Shown here: positions 21,285 to 35,500 of the stretch, piece after piece
Layout: each line of letters starts with the position of its first letter
Numbering within the stretch: position 1 is the stretch's first letter
Assembly: GCF_964355755.1 (NCBI RefSeq)
Contig: NC_092679.1
Location: 21,793,432-21,857,431, forward strand
Length of the DNA: 64,000 nt
Origin: Antedon mediterranea
Lineage: Eukaryota > Echinodermata > Crinoidea > Comatulida > Antedonidae
Reading direction: 5' to 3'
Translations under genes and position numbers: made by a program
Notes under the pieces: generated by a model
Databases searched by the model: none
Told to the model about the DNA's origin: nothing
What the model saw: only the letters and a program-made list of their open reading frames with translations

Positions 21285-21955
21285 ATTTGAATGTCAATTG
21301 AAAGTATTTTTAGATAAAAAATGAGATAAATATAATTTGAAACAGTATTTATCAGCTGATATTTTTAATGACCTCACTCTTCCCTGTATTCCATTGACAA
21401 AAAGGTATCAGTACATTTGAATAATTGCCAGTCAAATCGGAGGTAAATTTATGGTACCTTAGTTGTCTCAAATGACGACGTTAAACGTAATTTTATTGTA
21501 CATAAATGGTACATTTCTTGTCCCTCAAATCAAATATGAATTCACACTACATAAATGCCAGTGTATGTGATATTGATGAGAAATCTATCATATAAAAATG
21601 TATCAGAACAATATTAAGTGTTAAGTTTTTGATATCAAATTCAGCTGAGCCAGTAGAACAGTGCCGATATTATATTCAATGAGAACCTTGTTCGAATTCC
21701 CTAATAGACCCTTTCAAATGAATTTACACTTGTTATGAAAATTGTTCAATATTAATTTTGTAATTTGGTTATTCTTTAAAGACATTGTTTATGATTGGTA
21801 CATTATATATATATATTTTTTAATTTCCATAAATTCGAACTGCTGTCTCTTTTTTCTGTAGGTTGAAAAATATTTTATTAAAACATTTATAAGTTATAGA
21901 TTACCCAATTATAAGGCTGAATATTCTGTATAATAGCTTTTCACATTTAGTGACA

Positions 21956-21984
21956 GGGGGGCGGGGGGGGGGGATGGTGGGGGA
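21956..21984 (+). repeat. G-rich run
   Basis: Runs of 6 or more G separated by C, AT and T. The tract has potential to form a G-quadruplex. Confidence 0.7.
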
Positions 21985-22110
21985 GATTTCTGTATACTGT
22001 AATATTAAAACATAAAATAGTGATACAATCTGTAGGTGTAATAAATCAATCAATCGTGTAATTTGTTAAAGAACAGAAATATATGGGATTTTCCAGAACA
22101 CACAAAAATT

Positions 22111-22258
22111 AGCGTATTCGGTTGAAGCTTAAACGTCAATTAACTATTAATTGAAACATCAGTGCTTAACAGATTTTCTATTAACAGAGATTTTATAATT
22201 GACTTAAAGTACTTTCATATTTCCTGTTGAGTACAATGGTTTCCGAATCGGATACGCT
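22111..22258. mobile_element. candidate inverted-repeat element
   Basis: AGCGTATTCGG at the left and CCGAATCGGATACGCT at the right are imperfectly inverted and flanked by TTA/TAA. The evidence is weak because the arms are short. Confidence 0.3.
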
Positions 22259-23454
22259 AAATGAAGAAGAAAATTTACATGGGGTTTTCCCCCGGTTTTC
22301 CCAGAGCAATTTAAAACTGTATTTACATAATACAGTTGGCTGAAGCAGAACAGTAGTATACAATTTAGTTACACTAGATAAACAGTATAGATCCGTAACA
22401 ATTGTATTAATTCCAAATCAAATATTAAGCTCTCTTCCAATTACTGTTAGTATTGAATCGGATATAAACCTATAATCAAATGTAATCCCATGCCCAAATT
22501 TAAGCCCAGATTCTGTACCATGATTTGATTTATTTAGCGCCCGAATTTTGTAGTAAATTCTGAACCATTCTTTACTCCTCGCTACTATGTGATTTTTTTT
22601 TTAATTTTAAAATGTAGTCATATACAGGTAATATTGTACTTTTTCAGATCTAGGAATTGCTATCAATATTAAAAGTAGTCTTTTTTGTAAATCATCATTA
22701 ACCAAGTGTGCAGTTGGGAATCAATAAAAAATGTTAAGGCAATACAAAATGATAAGATTGTACGTTGTATTCTGTGTGTATTGGGAAAACCCCGTCCGAT
22801 ATTAGAGACTTATAATATGCTGCCCTCTATATTGTCAGTATAAAATAAACTTGACACACATGTTAATTAAGCAAAGCAGCTAGCCTAGCCTTAGTTTTAG
22901 TAGCCTTCTTTAATAAACCGTAAACCTATTTCTTTGAGGAAAGAGAGCAGGGCCTAACTAGGAAGACCAAGCAGAACAGACTCTGGGCTAGTAAAATAGT
23001 AGGTCGAAATAGCCTAGGACATATTATAAGCCTAACTAGTAGTATTATTACTACTACTAGCTAGCCCTAACTTCCTAAGTATCCTACTAGCTAGCTAGGC
23101 CTACTACTAGTACTACTAGAATTAGACCAGTACCTTCCTGGCTGGGTTGGTACGGTATCATGATATGGAGGTTAGGCCTAGGTAGGCCTAGCCTACTACT
23201 ACAGTATAAATACAGACAGGGGATCCGGTTCTAAGCCTACCTACAATACATGATGGATGGGTACAGGTTTCGTAATGTTAACGCATGCTAGATAAAGTAG
23301 CCTAGGCCCAGGCCTATTAATATTATAGGCTAGTAGTAGACTAGTAGTAGTGTAGTACTCTAGAGGCCTAATATAACTAGTAGAGTCTAAGCTAGTAATA
23401 GAGGCTGTGATTAAAAAGGCTCATGAGTCATAGAATGCTGTTTTTTTTATAGAA

Positions 23455-23956
23455 ATGTCAAAAGAAGATAAGAATAATAGCTTCCCAGATGCTGGTCAGC
23501 GGAAGAAGTGCTGGAATAACAGAGACCTGTTTTTTAATTGCTTAGACAAGAACAAGGATGAACAGGATAAATGCAAAGAACTCAAAATAGCATTTGAATC
23601 TAGCTGCTCAAAAACATGGGTATGAATGCTAAACATATTTAATTTTCCTTTTTTTATAATAATGTAAAATGTATTATTGAATCAATATTTTGAGATACTT
23701 TATTTATGAAATGGTTTAATTAAATGCATGGCTAATACTGTAGTACATTGAGGTACATAAATATAACATGTTTTGTTACCTCTATGCCGAATATAATTGC
23801 ATTTTATTTGTTTTTTTTGGATACATAAGAATTTTATCCATTTAATTTATACTTATTTTTCAGGTAAAATATTTTTATAGGAAAAGAGATTTTGAAGACT
23901 ACAAAAAGAAGATAGAATACGAGGGATTTAAACCAACAGAAGAAAGTGCATCATGA
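23455..23956 (+). CDS. COA6: COA6, cytochrome c oxidase assembly factor, 2 exons
   Basis: Exons 23455-23619 and 23864-23956 join after TW (GTATGA donor, TTTCAG acceptor) into 85 residues. The cysteine pattern C19-x9-C29 and C40-x10-C51 is the CX9C-CX10C twin motif of COA6. CW..RD.FF.CLD, FESSC and KYF.KR.D are the family landmarks. The protein folds by disulphide relay in the mitochondrial intermembrane space and helps SCO1/SCO2 deliver copper to COX2. The length is close to the vertebrate protein (about 80 residues). The gene is compact and points towards the 3' end of ZNF106. Confidence 0.95.
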
Positions 23957-24798
23957 CGAGACATTATTAAAAAACATTAATATAAATCACGAAGATATTT
24001 TGATTGAGTGGTGGTTGTTAATTGGGATAAAATAAACCATTTAAATACAGTTGGAACCAAGTTATAGTATAACACAGTTTATTAGAAATGTTTTTTTTTT
24101 TCAAACCAACAATTGGTATATAAACTAACCTTGACAGTTTCGCTGTCCTGATCGGACAGCTTCTTCTGATGTAATGACGATCTATCATTTCTAATAAATT
24201 ATTACTACAAACAAGATGAACATTTCCAATCAATATAGCAGAGTAATATTTGCGCATCCGGAGTTCTTGACTCGTTATAATTTTAGTAGTCTCTCTTGGC
24301 AACAAATTTCCATAGCAAATTAAAGTAGTTTTTTAAACGAAAAACCATCATTCTGCACATGCGCACATAATTCTTAGCGTGTGACCAGAATGATTTTTCA
24401 ACTTAAAACCGCACCATTAAAAATGAAAGGTTACCATGATGTGTTTTGATGCTTGTGTGATTGAGTAAAACCCCGGAAGCAGGGCTTTTTGTGTTGAAGA
24501 TCGTTAATTTGTCCATAATTATTGCCGGGGTTTTCCCATTATTTTAGGCCAAATCATAATTTCGCGTAGTTGTATTTACGTTGGTCCATAATTTGCCCAA
24601 ATTTATATAGTAATTACAAATTCTTCGTAGTAAAAATTTTTTTATGAAAAAATCAAATAGAACTGTATTTTATAGCTAAATGGTGAATAATAATTAATAA
24701 TAAAATTAATACTTGTGTTGAGTTCGAATAAACTAAAATAAAAGTAATAACTAATTCTTGAAAAAAAATTAGTTGCTATAATGGTGTCACACTAGAAC

Positions 24799-25028
24799 CA
24801 AGGCAATCTAACAACAGGATACTGAGCTCTGGAGATCAAAGAGTTTACCTGTGGCTGCGACATGATCAGTTCCATGCCCCTTAACAGACGCAGCGTGCTG
24901 CGTGGAATACGTACTTAGTACACTACTGTTGGTATTTGTCGCAGCCAGACATACAGTAAGATCAAAGGAATGTTATGAGTTTCTCTCTTGGCAAGGTGAG
25001 CTCAGTCTTCTGTAGTTAGATTGCCTTG
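24799..25028. mobile_element. family C element with intact target duplication
   Basis: CAAGGCAATCTAAC at the left end is perfectly inverted at the right end. CTAGAAC flanks both sides (24792-24798 and 25029-25035), a 7-bp target-site duplication. The interior matches the copy in NAA30 intron 1. It is non-coding and probably a recent insertion. Confidence 0.8.
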
Positions 25029-25464
25029 CTAGAACATACTGTACTATGAAAGTGCAAGTGGTCTAATGTTAAAGCATCTACATGCAGAAGAGCAGAAGTT
25101 CAAATCTTGGTTTGGGTGACTTTTTTACTATCTCATATTTTCTACTTACATTCTTAATTTAACAGTTATTTTACTGTACACTATTGAAGGAAAATAATTA
25201 TTTTAGAAAACTTATATTGCAAAACCCTTTCAGAAAAAACCATGGAGTAATCCATGGAAAAAACACAATACTAGTTAATTGGCAGTTACATAATAGTTAA
25301 ATTAATAATAGTTAAATTAATGAAATAATTTTTTTTCTTAAACAAAAAATATGTATATTTTATTACATTTGATCAAAATGTTACAAAAATTAAATTAAAA
25401 AATAATATAATTATTTAAGTTTTTTGTTTTTGTTATTTTTAAAAATAAAATATTGACAGTGACA

Positions 25465-25572
25465 AACCTCCTTCGGGCCACCTCTATTTAGGTGACACCT
25501 CTATTAAGGTACATTTTCCAGTGAAATAAACAGCAATATATTTCAGGGTACAGCCTCCTATTAAGGACATCT
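25465..25572. repeat. family E dispersed repeat
   Basis: GGGCCACCTCTATTTAGGTG, then ACACCTCTATTAAGG, then CAGCCTCCTATTAAGGAC. Three staggered copies of the same short word. Confidence 0.55.
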
Positions 25573-26153
25573 AATCATACACACTTCAAGCCTTTTTATG
25601 TTACATACAAAAAATAATAAATTACCATTAATTTTTAGTACCTCTGCCTAAAAAAAGCACATATGGTACCTCATACATACTCTCAATATACATTTATTAT
25701 TCATTATAACAATGAAAGAATACTCCCTCATAAATTGAACCCTACATAAACTGCAACAATGTTTTACCCTCAAGATGAATTCAATTTGAATCCATCCTCT
25801 GCAAAATGTGACTGGCACATCATTAATGTACCCTGATATTTTGTAACCCTTCATTTTTACCCTCAAGGTAAATTTAAAATACTTTGGACTGGAATTGTCT
25901 CTGACACACACCCAGCTTACACTACAATAACTATTTTAATACAGTACTAAATGTTAGACCTTCACATAGAGCTTTTAATTTGCAATGACCTATGACCTTG
26001 TTAGATCATTGTGCGCATGCAGGGACGTTACCTGATTCTTCTACACAGATTAAACTCATTCTACGTCTTGTCTACGACCAATAGGCAAATCAAAAGCTCC
26101 TTAATACTGATTCAAATATCTCATTACTACAATAGCATCACTATTTCCAATAT

Positions 26154-26309
26154 TAAGCTCTGTCTACACTATCAAACTAGTGTGATGTGCCCAAATATGG
26201 TAGTGATATGCCCAAATATTGTACTGTATGACATCATCATGTCCATATATGTTCACATCACATTTTTTTGTCATGTCACATAAAGTTTGATAGTGTGGAC
26301 AGAGCTTTA
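26154..26309. mobile_element. family A MITE
   Basis: TAAGCTCTGTCTACACTATC at the left end is inverted at the right end (TAGTGTGGACAGAGCTTTA). The centre has CATCATCATGTCCATATATG. Confidence 0.82.
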
Positions 26310-26568
26310 ACTGATATATCACAATTTTTTATTCCATTGTTTGAATGGCCAGCACTATAATTTAAACATCAAATTAATTACACAGATAAATAAAAAAAAA
26401 CCAGTTACTAAATGAAAGACAAATAGCCAGGAATGTTATAAGATTGAAAGGAAAGGTGATGCTCATTTTCAACAAAACTGGAAAACAATCCATGTGCTAG
26501 GCTACTGTACTGTAGGCCTATTTACCATGCTGGTTTATTGCTTGTGTCTGGATATATATATATATATC

Positions 26569-29500
26569 TTAAAGCTTATTCAGATAAAAAACGTTCACCT
26601 TCTTGGACCCTTTCAAATGCATCTTTATGTGCTGTAATGGTAAAAATAAAACATGTGATAGAAACAATAATTAATTAAATTTTATATTTTCCCTAGTTTT
26701 GTTTTCCATACATAACTTTCACATATCGACATTATATAGGGAGCTGTGTACATAGACAACAGATTAATGCTCTGTCTACACTATCAAACTTTATGTTACA
26801 AAATAGTGTGATGTGCCCAAATATGGTAGTGATTTGACATCATCGCGCCCATATATAGCCACATCACATTACATTTTTTGTCCCATAAATTTGATAGTGT
26901 AGACAGAGCTTAAGCAGGAGATATCTGTATAGTAAACCACTAACCTTTCTTAGTGATTTAGTAGTTTTTAAAACTAAATGACATCTGTTCCAATTGCATT
27001 TAAAATCGTGAGTTGTGTCTTTGCAGTGGTTCTCAAAATGGTGAAACAGTCTATGAGGACGCATTAACATCCCACAATTCCTCCACTATCGGTAATTAAA
27101 ATGGAAAAATTGTCAGGCAATAGGTGTAATAAATTCCTGTCATTTGATTGGACGATTGTGGGTCACATGGCACGCAATAGTACGCACTATTATGGCAAGA
27201 ATGGCAAGAGGTTATCAGGTTGGATTTAGACGGGGGATAAACAAGCAAAAATAGCCATGTCTTTTAAAACTAAATAACTATATTTATTTTTCTGCAACCT
27301 GAAAGATCATTTAATATCATTATGAAATATTTAGGTCCCCCCCCCCCCCACCTCCTAATCTATAATGCTGGATCCTCCCCTGGTTATAAGGTCAATCGGG
27401 TGTTATAAGGTCAATCGGGTGTTATAAGGTCAATCGGGTGTGTTTATTTCTTTCTATATTTGTTAGTTAGCAGGATTACTCAAAAAGTTATTGCCCAATT
27501 TTCATAAGAATTATACAATATGGGAACATGTGATTCAATTTTTTTATACATAGGCAGAGGTTTGCGCTATCTGAGTGCCTTTCTAGTTTTTATAGAATCT
27601 GCTGCCATAGGGCCTAAGGGGTAAGATTATAATTATATTAAAGGAACCTTACCCTGCATTTTACATCAGGTCCACGAATAAAATGAATAACTGGTTCATA
27701 AAAACACATTATACCTTCCCTGCCACCAAGAATCATCTAATTTGAACAAAACCGGAAAAACGATTGATTTTTAAATTAAACATATAACATTTCTATGAGC
27801 ACGTATTAGAGTGATATTACTATTATTATGATAATAATTATTATGATGTTGCAGATGATATTTGAGGGTGTGATGAGAGGAGGGGTACCCATTCTGGGGC
27901 TGTATCTTTGCTAGTAAAATACCAACCGTTTGGTTATGAACCAGCGCCGTTTGTAGACGTTCTCCACGAATAGAAAATTCCTTTTTAATTTGCAAGTTCT
28001 AAAATAAAATAAAAACAATAAAGAACTTTAACAAATAAGTTGACTTAGGATGTATTTCACACGTTAAAAATTTTTTCAGTTTCAGAAAATTAGGCTTTTT
28101 ATTTTGTTATTAATTTTTAGGCATATTGCCAAGGATAACCATATCAAACTTTCTGAGAAAAATATATAGGCATATATATGGGCATGGTGATGTCATATCA
28201 CTACCATATTTGGCCATATCACTACCATGTTTAGGTGTATTTTTTTGTAAAACTCCAAAATTTAAGCTAAAATAAATAGAAGAGTTATTTTACCCTGCCA
28301 CTCGACACCTTGATGACACTCTTCAAATTATTAAAAGAGATTATTGACTGGCCAACAATTTGTACTTGTGAAAAATATGAATCAACACAAATACTTTGCA
28401 ATCTGTTACCGGTCTGTTAAAATATAAAATTGAAAAATTTAATTCAACAAAAATATTAAGAAACTGTACATTTTGATGTTCCATATTAGTTCATTCACTT
28501 TGGCCAAAAAATGGATCAAAAAAACTTTTTACATGAAAAACTGTAATTTAAAGCAAACAATAGTCAAATTGGCTGGGTTTTTGGTTTGTTTTGACTTTTT
28601 ATAAGTGAAAGTGTTTGGGGTTTTTTTTCTGCAGAAGTGATCTTTATTGTTCATGTTTTTTGGGGGACAATACTTGTTTAAATAAAGTAGAATGTCACCC
28701 CAACTCAGATATGAATTTGAAAAATCAGGCCGAATCATAGAGGGCACTACATATTGAAATACATCCAAACATAGTGTTAATTGCAATCAAGCAGGTTTAT
28801 TCATAATATTTATTAGGCCAACAGTGGCAAATTTGACAGAATACATACTGTACTGTAACATAAATGACTTACATCTATGCTGTGTACATAAATTATCCCT
28901 GATTTACTGGCTGTGTATAACTTAGCTCCAAGGACCTATAAAAAAACATAATATACCAGAATGAAATGTTGAAACTCTATTAACTAAAACTAATATTTAC
29001 AATCTGTATATCCTATCATTTCTCACGGCGCTGTGCAATTAGATGTTACACTTTTAAACTACATGTTATTCTCCAAAAGGTCATGTCATGTCAATATTTC
29101 TAGCGCTCTTCTGTATGTGATATTAAAACACATGACCAAAACTTATATTAATTGTAATAAAATACATTACTTACATTAATATCAATAACTTTAGTTTTGA
29201 TATCCGACTTGAGGATCACAACTACCTCTCCTGTAGTCTCTTTAATGATAAAAATGGTGCCACTGACAATAATCAAAACGTTAGTATTTTGTCTTTTTGC
29301 GGATGTTATGTACTTTATTGAAGATGGGTCTTCATACTTTATATTCAGGTTACGCTTCTAAAGAGTAAAAAGAAAATTGTTGATGTATGGTGCATTTGTT
29401 TTATTTTAAGACTCTTTTTAAAACATAAATATTATTACAAGTTATTACTTTTCAAACCTAGATTAATATTTAGTGTGAAAAGGGTCTGTACATTTGTAAA

Positions 29501-32500
29501 ACTCATAGGGCCCCTGTTTTTGCAGACAAGTTAATTATAATAGTTACCAACCAAAAATAGAAAAATCACTGAACTCCCTATCTTTTTAAAAACTTCCATT
29601 ATTTCACTATGCTTGTTCTGCAATTTTCAATGCGAAAGTTGCTTATAATTTTTAATAACTTAGGTATACTTTAATTGTGACAAAAATACTTACATCTGAA
29701 TTAACTACTGCGACAATGCCACTTCTCATTCCTATGTAAAGTGCATTCCCATTATAATGCATGCACAAAACGTCACTTGAGCAGTAGAAATCTTGTTCAC
29801 GTTCGTGTGTCTTTAGAAAAAAGTTAACACATTTACAGATTTACTGTATGCAAATCTTAAAGTCTTTCAATTTGTTTCTAGTATACATATCCACAAGAAA
29901 CTAATCCGTAAACCTAAAAACCCAAATGTTGCATGCAAGTGGGAACCAGTGGATGTATTCAACATCCACACTTAGGCTAAGGGAAACACTAACAAAAATC
30001 TCTTATCTAAGTAAATACAATTTAAGGAAAATACTTAAATATTTATTAAGTTAAAGATGTATTGTCCCTTGAAACACAAAAAAATGAAGGTCAAAATATT
30101 CTAAATTTAAAGTGGCCATATCAAAGTAATATTAAAGTTATTCACTTTAAGTCGAAAATTTGAGCCAAAAACAACAAGTTTACGTAATTAACAGGTAAAT
30201 TAGTTTGATTACATTTCATCTGGAAAGTCGTCACGAGCGAAAGTAAACAAAGATTTCAAACCATGAGTATGCATTATGTATATGCTAAATTAGGATTGTT
30301 TACAACTCGTCACGGTTAAGAAGGTATTTTCACACAGATCATGAGGAAGTTTTATGATTATGCATACAGAGTAGCCAAACAAGCGCGTTTCATTATGGGA
30401 TATGTTTTGATTGAAAACTTTGACTGGAAGTCAAAGTCATTTTTTAAACAAAAAAACGTCTGTATTTCAGTTAATTATTTTTTTTTTCGAAAATTTTTTG
30501 GTGATAGTTAATAACTATTATGATACTTCAAAATGACCCACCTTTTTTCGAAATCTTTTATTTTTTTGGAATTAGTCAAAGGGACAATACATCTTTAAGT
30601 GAAATACTCAATATTTAAGGGAAATATCTCACTTAAGCAATAACTTACTACTACTGGTGAATATGGCCACTGGCCTTTAAAATGAAATTTAAAATAAAAA
30701 ATGTTTTTAAGCAGAATAGGAGCAGAATACAGACTCACTTTCAAATTAAATTCGGCAAGCTGTAGTTCGGCGTAACTAACAAAGAGTTTCTCCTCAAAAA
30801 CTTCTATACAGAGTATTTCTGAACTGCCAACATATCTGGCTTCCAGATTTCCAGTCTGAAAACAGAAAAGGTAAAACTGTGACATAACAAGGGCGTCATT
30901 AAAGATTGGCACAAACGCAAACCCAGTTTTGCTCCACCATCTGACATCGACAATTTAATTATGGCTGTCAAAATAGGGAGCATGTGCACATCATGCGCAA
31001 ACCCCTAGATCCGCTCCTGTTACCCCAAAAGATGGAAAAAGTACAGTACTTTGTCTACACTCGACTGTCAAACTAGTTTGACAAAAAGTGGCCCACACAT
31101 CAAAAATTTATCCAATAGGATAAGGCAGAGAAGAAAAAGGTAAAAAACACAACAATATGTTGCCGAAGCACAGTATAAAAAACACAGGGTCACTCAACAT
31201 TTATTTATATAATCTAAGTTTGTGTTTATGACATAAGTAATGATGTAGCTCTGCTTAAAACTTATTACTGAACAAAATATAAAAAAATAGTGAGGGCACT
31301 ATAGGAAACTTGTACATACATGTAATCTCAGATTAAAAACAAGAGTTCAATGTATATTTATATGCAAATGACAATATGGAAGTAATTTTCCACTGATGAA
31401 TGAATGAATGATAACATTTCGGGTCGGTTGGGCATTATTACACAATTTTAGGCCTTCTTATTACTTATTATCACTTGCCTGTATGTTGTAGGCTCTTATG
31501 ATATTGTCTTTACAAGTACAATACAACACACCATTGGCAATCTTCATACTGAGCAATTTTTCTTCGCATTGAATAAATCTCATTGTTTCCTTATCATAAC
31601 ATCCTGCTTCAACCTCCTCTGGTTCAGCACTTTACAATAATAAATGTCTCACAGTTTAATACATATAATATTCATCATACACATTAAAAATCAAATATTG
31701 TATAAACTTTTTTAACTTTTTATTCATTTGTTTTCATATCTCACTGTTACTAGGGATTGTTAATTTTTTTATGGCATAGGACTTATGTACATTGGTATTA
31801 CATCATTTATGTCAATAATCGTACACCTCCATATAAAAATTGTTGTTACAAATAGTTTGCATTATATATAATTTATATTTAGCTAAATCATTTAAGAAAA
31901 GAAATTTTTGCATGTCTGAAAATGAACTTAAATTTGTATTATAAAATGAACCAGAGGTCGCTTTTTACTGAATGAATGAAAACAATTACAGTGCTTGAAT
32001 AAGAAGTTTATCTTCTTACCAAAGATTTTCACTGGAATTGGTTTGAACATCAGAATCTGCTAATTGCATTTCTTCTAATGGTTCATTTTGAGATTTATTG
32101 TTTCCATTTTTCTTTGGTTCTGAGTTAGCAGTCTGTTTGAATGAATTTCTTTTAAGTTCCACTTCCTTATGAATGTCATCAACCTTTTGTGAAAGATTTC
32201 TTGATTCTTTCCGCTTATCTCTTTTTCTAGACCTTTTGCTAATTTTATCTGTATTTTTCTTTTTATGGCTCTTCTCTTTACTATCTTCCAATACTTCTTT
32301 TGATTTTGTATTAGAATTAGAAGATGTTTCTTCTTTTCTGTTTAGTTGTTGTTTGCATGGAGTTTTCTTAAGCTCATTTGGATCCTTATCAGACTCTGAT
32401 GAAGAAAGTATGAAAGAATCTTTTGGTTGATCCTTCTTCCCTCTGAAGAGAACTTTATCTGTATTTTTCTTTTTCGAAAGATCTTTGGAACTATCTCCAA

Positions 32501-35500
32501 GAGCTTCTTCTATGCCTTCTTTTGATACAACTTGTTGTCTTAACCGTTTTGATTGCCGCCTCACTAATGGTTCCTCATTGTCTTCAGTACATTTCCTTTT
32601 GAGTTTTGTTTTCTGTATGCTAGTTTTAGTTTTGTCTTCTTCTACAGGTGTAGAATCCATTGCATTTTCATCAACAGAATTCTGTTCTTTTTCTGATAAA
32701 TTATCCCTCTGAGGCGATGGATCTTCAATGTTTTCAGTACATTTCTTTTTTAGCCTCTTTTTCTGTATCCCAGTTTTGTTTTCTTCTACAGGTGTAGAAT
32801 CCATTACATTTCCCTCAACGGAATTCTGTTCTTTTTCATGTTCTGATAAAATATCCTTCTGAGGAAACGTAACAATTAATGCCTCATTATCCGGATTAGT
32901 TGGCACTTTATTTAATTGGTTAAACTGCCACTGAATAGCCTGAAAAATGTTGGGGTTAGAAATTAGCGATGCAACTGTCTGCATATCAACATTTTTGGCA
33001 TCAGTTGTCAAGACAATAGCAGGAGGATATGCAGGATTGCTTCCGGTTGTGTCAGTACTTGACTGTCCATTATCTACTTTTTGTGCAGGCAGGTCTTTAC
33101 AGGTTGTGTCAACCTCTTGGTCTTGTTGAGGACTTGCTACAACTTTGTTTTTCTGTCTATTATTGCTGGGTTCTTCTTTACCCTGTCTTGACCCTATGAT
33201 AGAAGTAAAGCAATATTTATTTAAAGTTGTTTTTATTCAGTTACAAAAAAATTTATCACTTAGAATCTCTTTTCTTTCAAAATACTTTTATTCCCAATAC
33301 TATGAAATAGTAAGCAATACTCTGATATGTTCTTCTGAAATTGTTAAAAAAATGTTTTCCTTCCATAGAAAATAGAATTTTGAATGACTTACCTTCTAAA
33401 ATGTCCATACGTTGAACTCTGAGGGCTTTGAGGTCCTCCTCCAACTACCAAAAGAAAAAAAACCTCTTCACATATGCCCACAAGAAGGCAGACAAAACGT
33501 ATATTTAAGATTCAGTTTACAGCAGTAAACGTAACTAATTTTACTTCTGAATGAAAAAATAAATGAATGAAACTAGAAAAAGCTAATAGAACAAAGACTA
33601 TTAGGTGGCATAGTAATAGTTAGATTACTGGATAATTAAAAAACCATAGCATAAACAAGAGAGCAACCAGTTGGTAGACCAAAACACTTAATGATCCAAA
33701 TTAAGAAAGCTTGACAGAAACATGTATAAAGAAGTGAAGATGTTGATGTTCCTTACCTTTTGCTTAGAAGTTTTAAACTGATTCAGAACTATCATCTTTG
33801 ACTGAATAATATCTTCCATGTCTTGAATACTTTCCTCCACTCCCTTCAACTCTTGATGTAATGACTCTTCTCTAACAGAGATGTCAAGGAGGGTTTCTAG
33901 ATTCTTTTTCATTAATGACGACTTTTTTTTACAAATTCCAATTCTACCATCATTGACTGAATTTTTAATTGAGTTACTACTCTCTGAAACATCATTCATG
34001 TCAACTTCTCCAGAGACACTAATAACCGGAGCACTTTCATCATCTAATATTTCAACCGGTTCCTCTTCTATAATTATATCATCATCAGTACTTGTGATAG
34101 TTGAAGATGTAGTAGTAGGAGGTGGACAAGCTCTGTGATCTTTTTTTGACACACTTGTTAACATACGAGCATTCATGTTATCATCATTTAATATTTCAAC
34201 AGATTTCTCATTTTTATCAACATTATTACTTGTGATAGTTGAAGATGTAGCCAGAGGTGGACAAGAAAAATCAGCTTGTTGACCTTTTCTTGAAACACAT
34301 GTTAACATCTGAGCAGTTGGGTTGTCATCATCTACTATATCAACAGGTTCCTCATTTATAATGACATCAGTACTTTTCTTAGCCGAGGAGGTAACAGCAG
34401 GTGGGAATAAAGAATCAGCTCTCTGATCCTTTCTTGACACACTTGTTACCCTCTGAGCAGTTGGGTTATCATCTACTATATCAACAGGTTCCTCTTTTAT
34501 TACGACGTCAGTACTAGTCTTAGGCAAAGAGGTACAAGCAAGTGGACAAGAAGAATCAGCTCTCTGATTCTTTCTTGAAAAAACTGTTACCACCCGAGAA
34601 GTTATGTTATTATCTACTATATCAACAGGTTCCGCTTTTATAATGACATTACTTGTCTTAGTCAAGGATGTAACAGCAGGTGGACAAGAAGAATCAATTT
34701 TGTGATCCTTTATTGAAACACTAGTTGACTTCTGACCTCTCTTCTTATTTAATATTTCAATAAGTCTCTGTCTTTCAACATTAGTGTTAGTCACAGTTGA
34801 AGAGATACCACGAGGCGGACCAGAAAATTGAGTTCTGTGATCCTTTCTTGAAACACATGTTAACATCTGAGCAGTTGGGTTATCATCATCTACTATATCG
34901 ACAGGTTCCTCTTTTATAACAATGTCAGTACTTGTCCTAGGCAAGGAGGTAACAGCAGGTGGACAAGAAGAATCAGTTCTGTTACCTTTTCTTGAAACAC
35001 CTGTTACCATTTGAGCAGTTGGGTTATTATCTACTATATCAACAGGTTTCTCTTTTATAAAGACATCAGTACTTGTCTTAGGCAAGGGGGTAACAGCAGG
35101 TGGACAAGAAGAATCAGTTCTGTGGTCCTTTCTTGAAACACTTGCTAACTTTTGAGTATTAGTGTTCTTATTTAATATTTCAGTCATAAGTGAAGAGGAA
35201 ACATGAGGAGGGCAAGAAAATTCAGTTCTGTGACCTTTTCTTGAAACACATTTTAACTTCTGAGCAGTTAAGTTATCATCATCTACTATATCGACAGGTT
35301 CCTCTTTAATAACAACATCAGTATTTGTCCTAGGCAAGGAGGTAACAGCAGGTGGACAAGAAGAATCAGTTCTGTGGTCCTTTTTTGAAATACTTGTTGA
35401 CTTCTGAGTTCTGTTCTTATCATTTAATATTTTAACAGTTCTCTGTCCTATAACATCAGCATTAGTAACAGATGAAGAGGTAACACAAGACAAATCATCT

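Larger units (their letters stand above)
20534..23454. other. NAA30 3' flank and COA6 upstream region
   Basis: No coding exon was recognised. It holds a family E repeat (21139-21284), a G-rich run (21956-21984), a candidate inverted-repeat element (22111-22258) and a region dense in TAGGCCTA/CTACTAG words (22880-23400). The ATG of COA6 follows TTTTTTTATAG, so an upstream non-coding exon for COA6 is likely somewhere here. Confidence 0.5.
23957..26568. other. intergenic DNA between COA6 and ZNF106 3' ends
   Basis: AT-rich. It contains a family C element (24799-25028), a family E repeat (25465-25572) and a family A MITE (26154-26309). The stretch 24110-24310 is open on the minus strand but matches nothing I can name. 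Confidence 0.5.

Noticed and set aside
24018-24305. Minus-strand open frame downstream of COA6
   Set aside because: No recognisable domain. The GAAGAAGCTGTCC...GTTTCGCTGTC-like wording hints at an old retroelement tail, but I could not support it.
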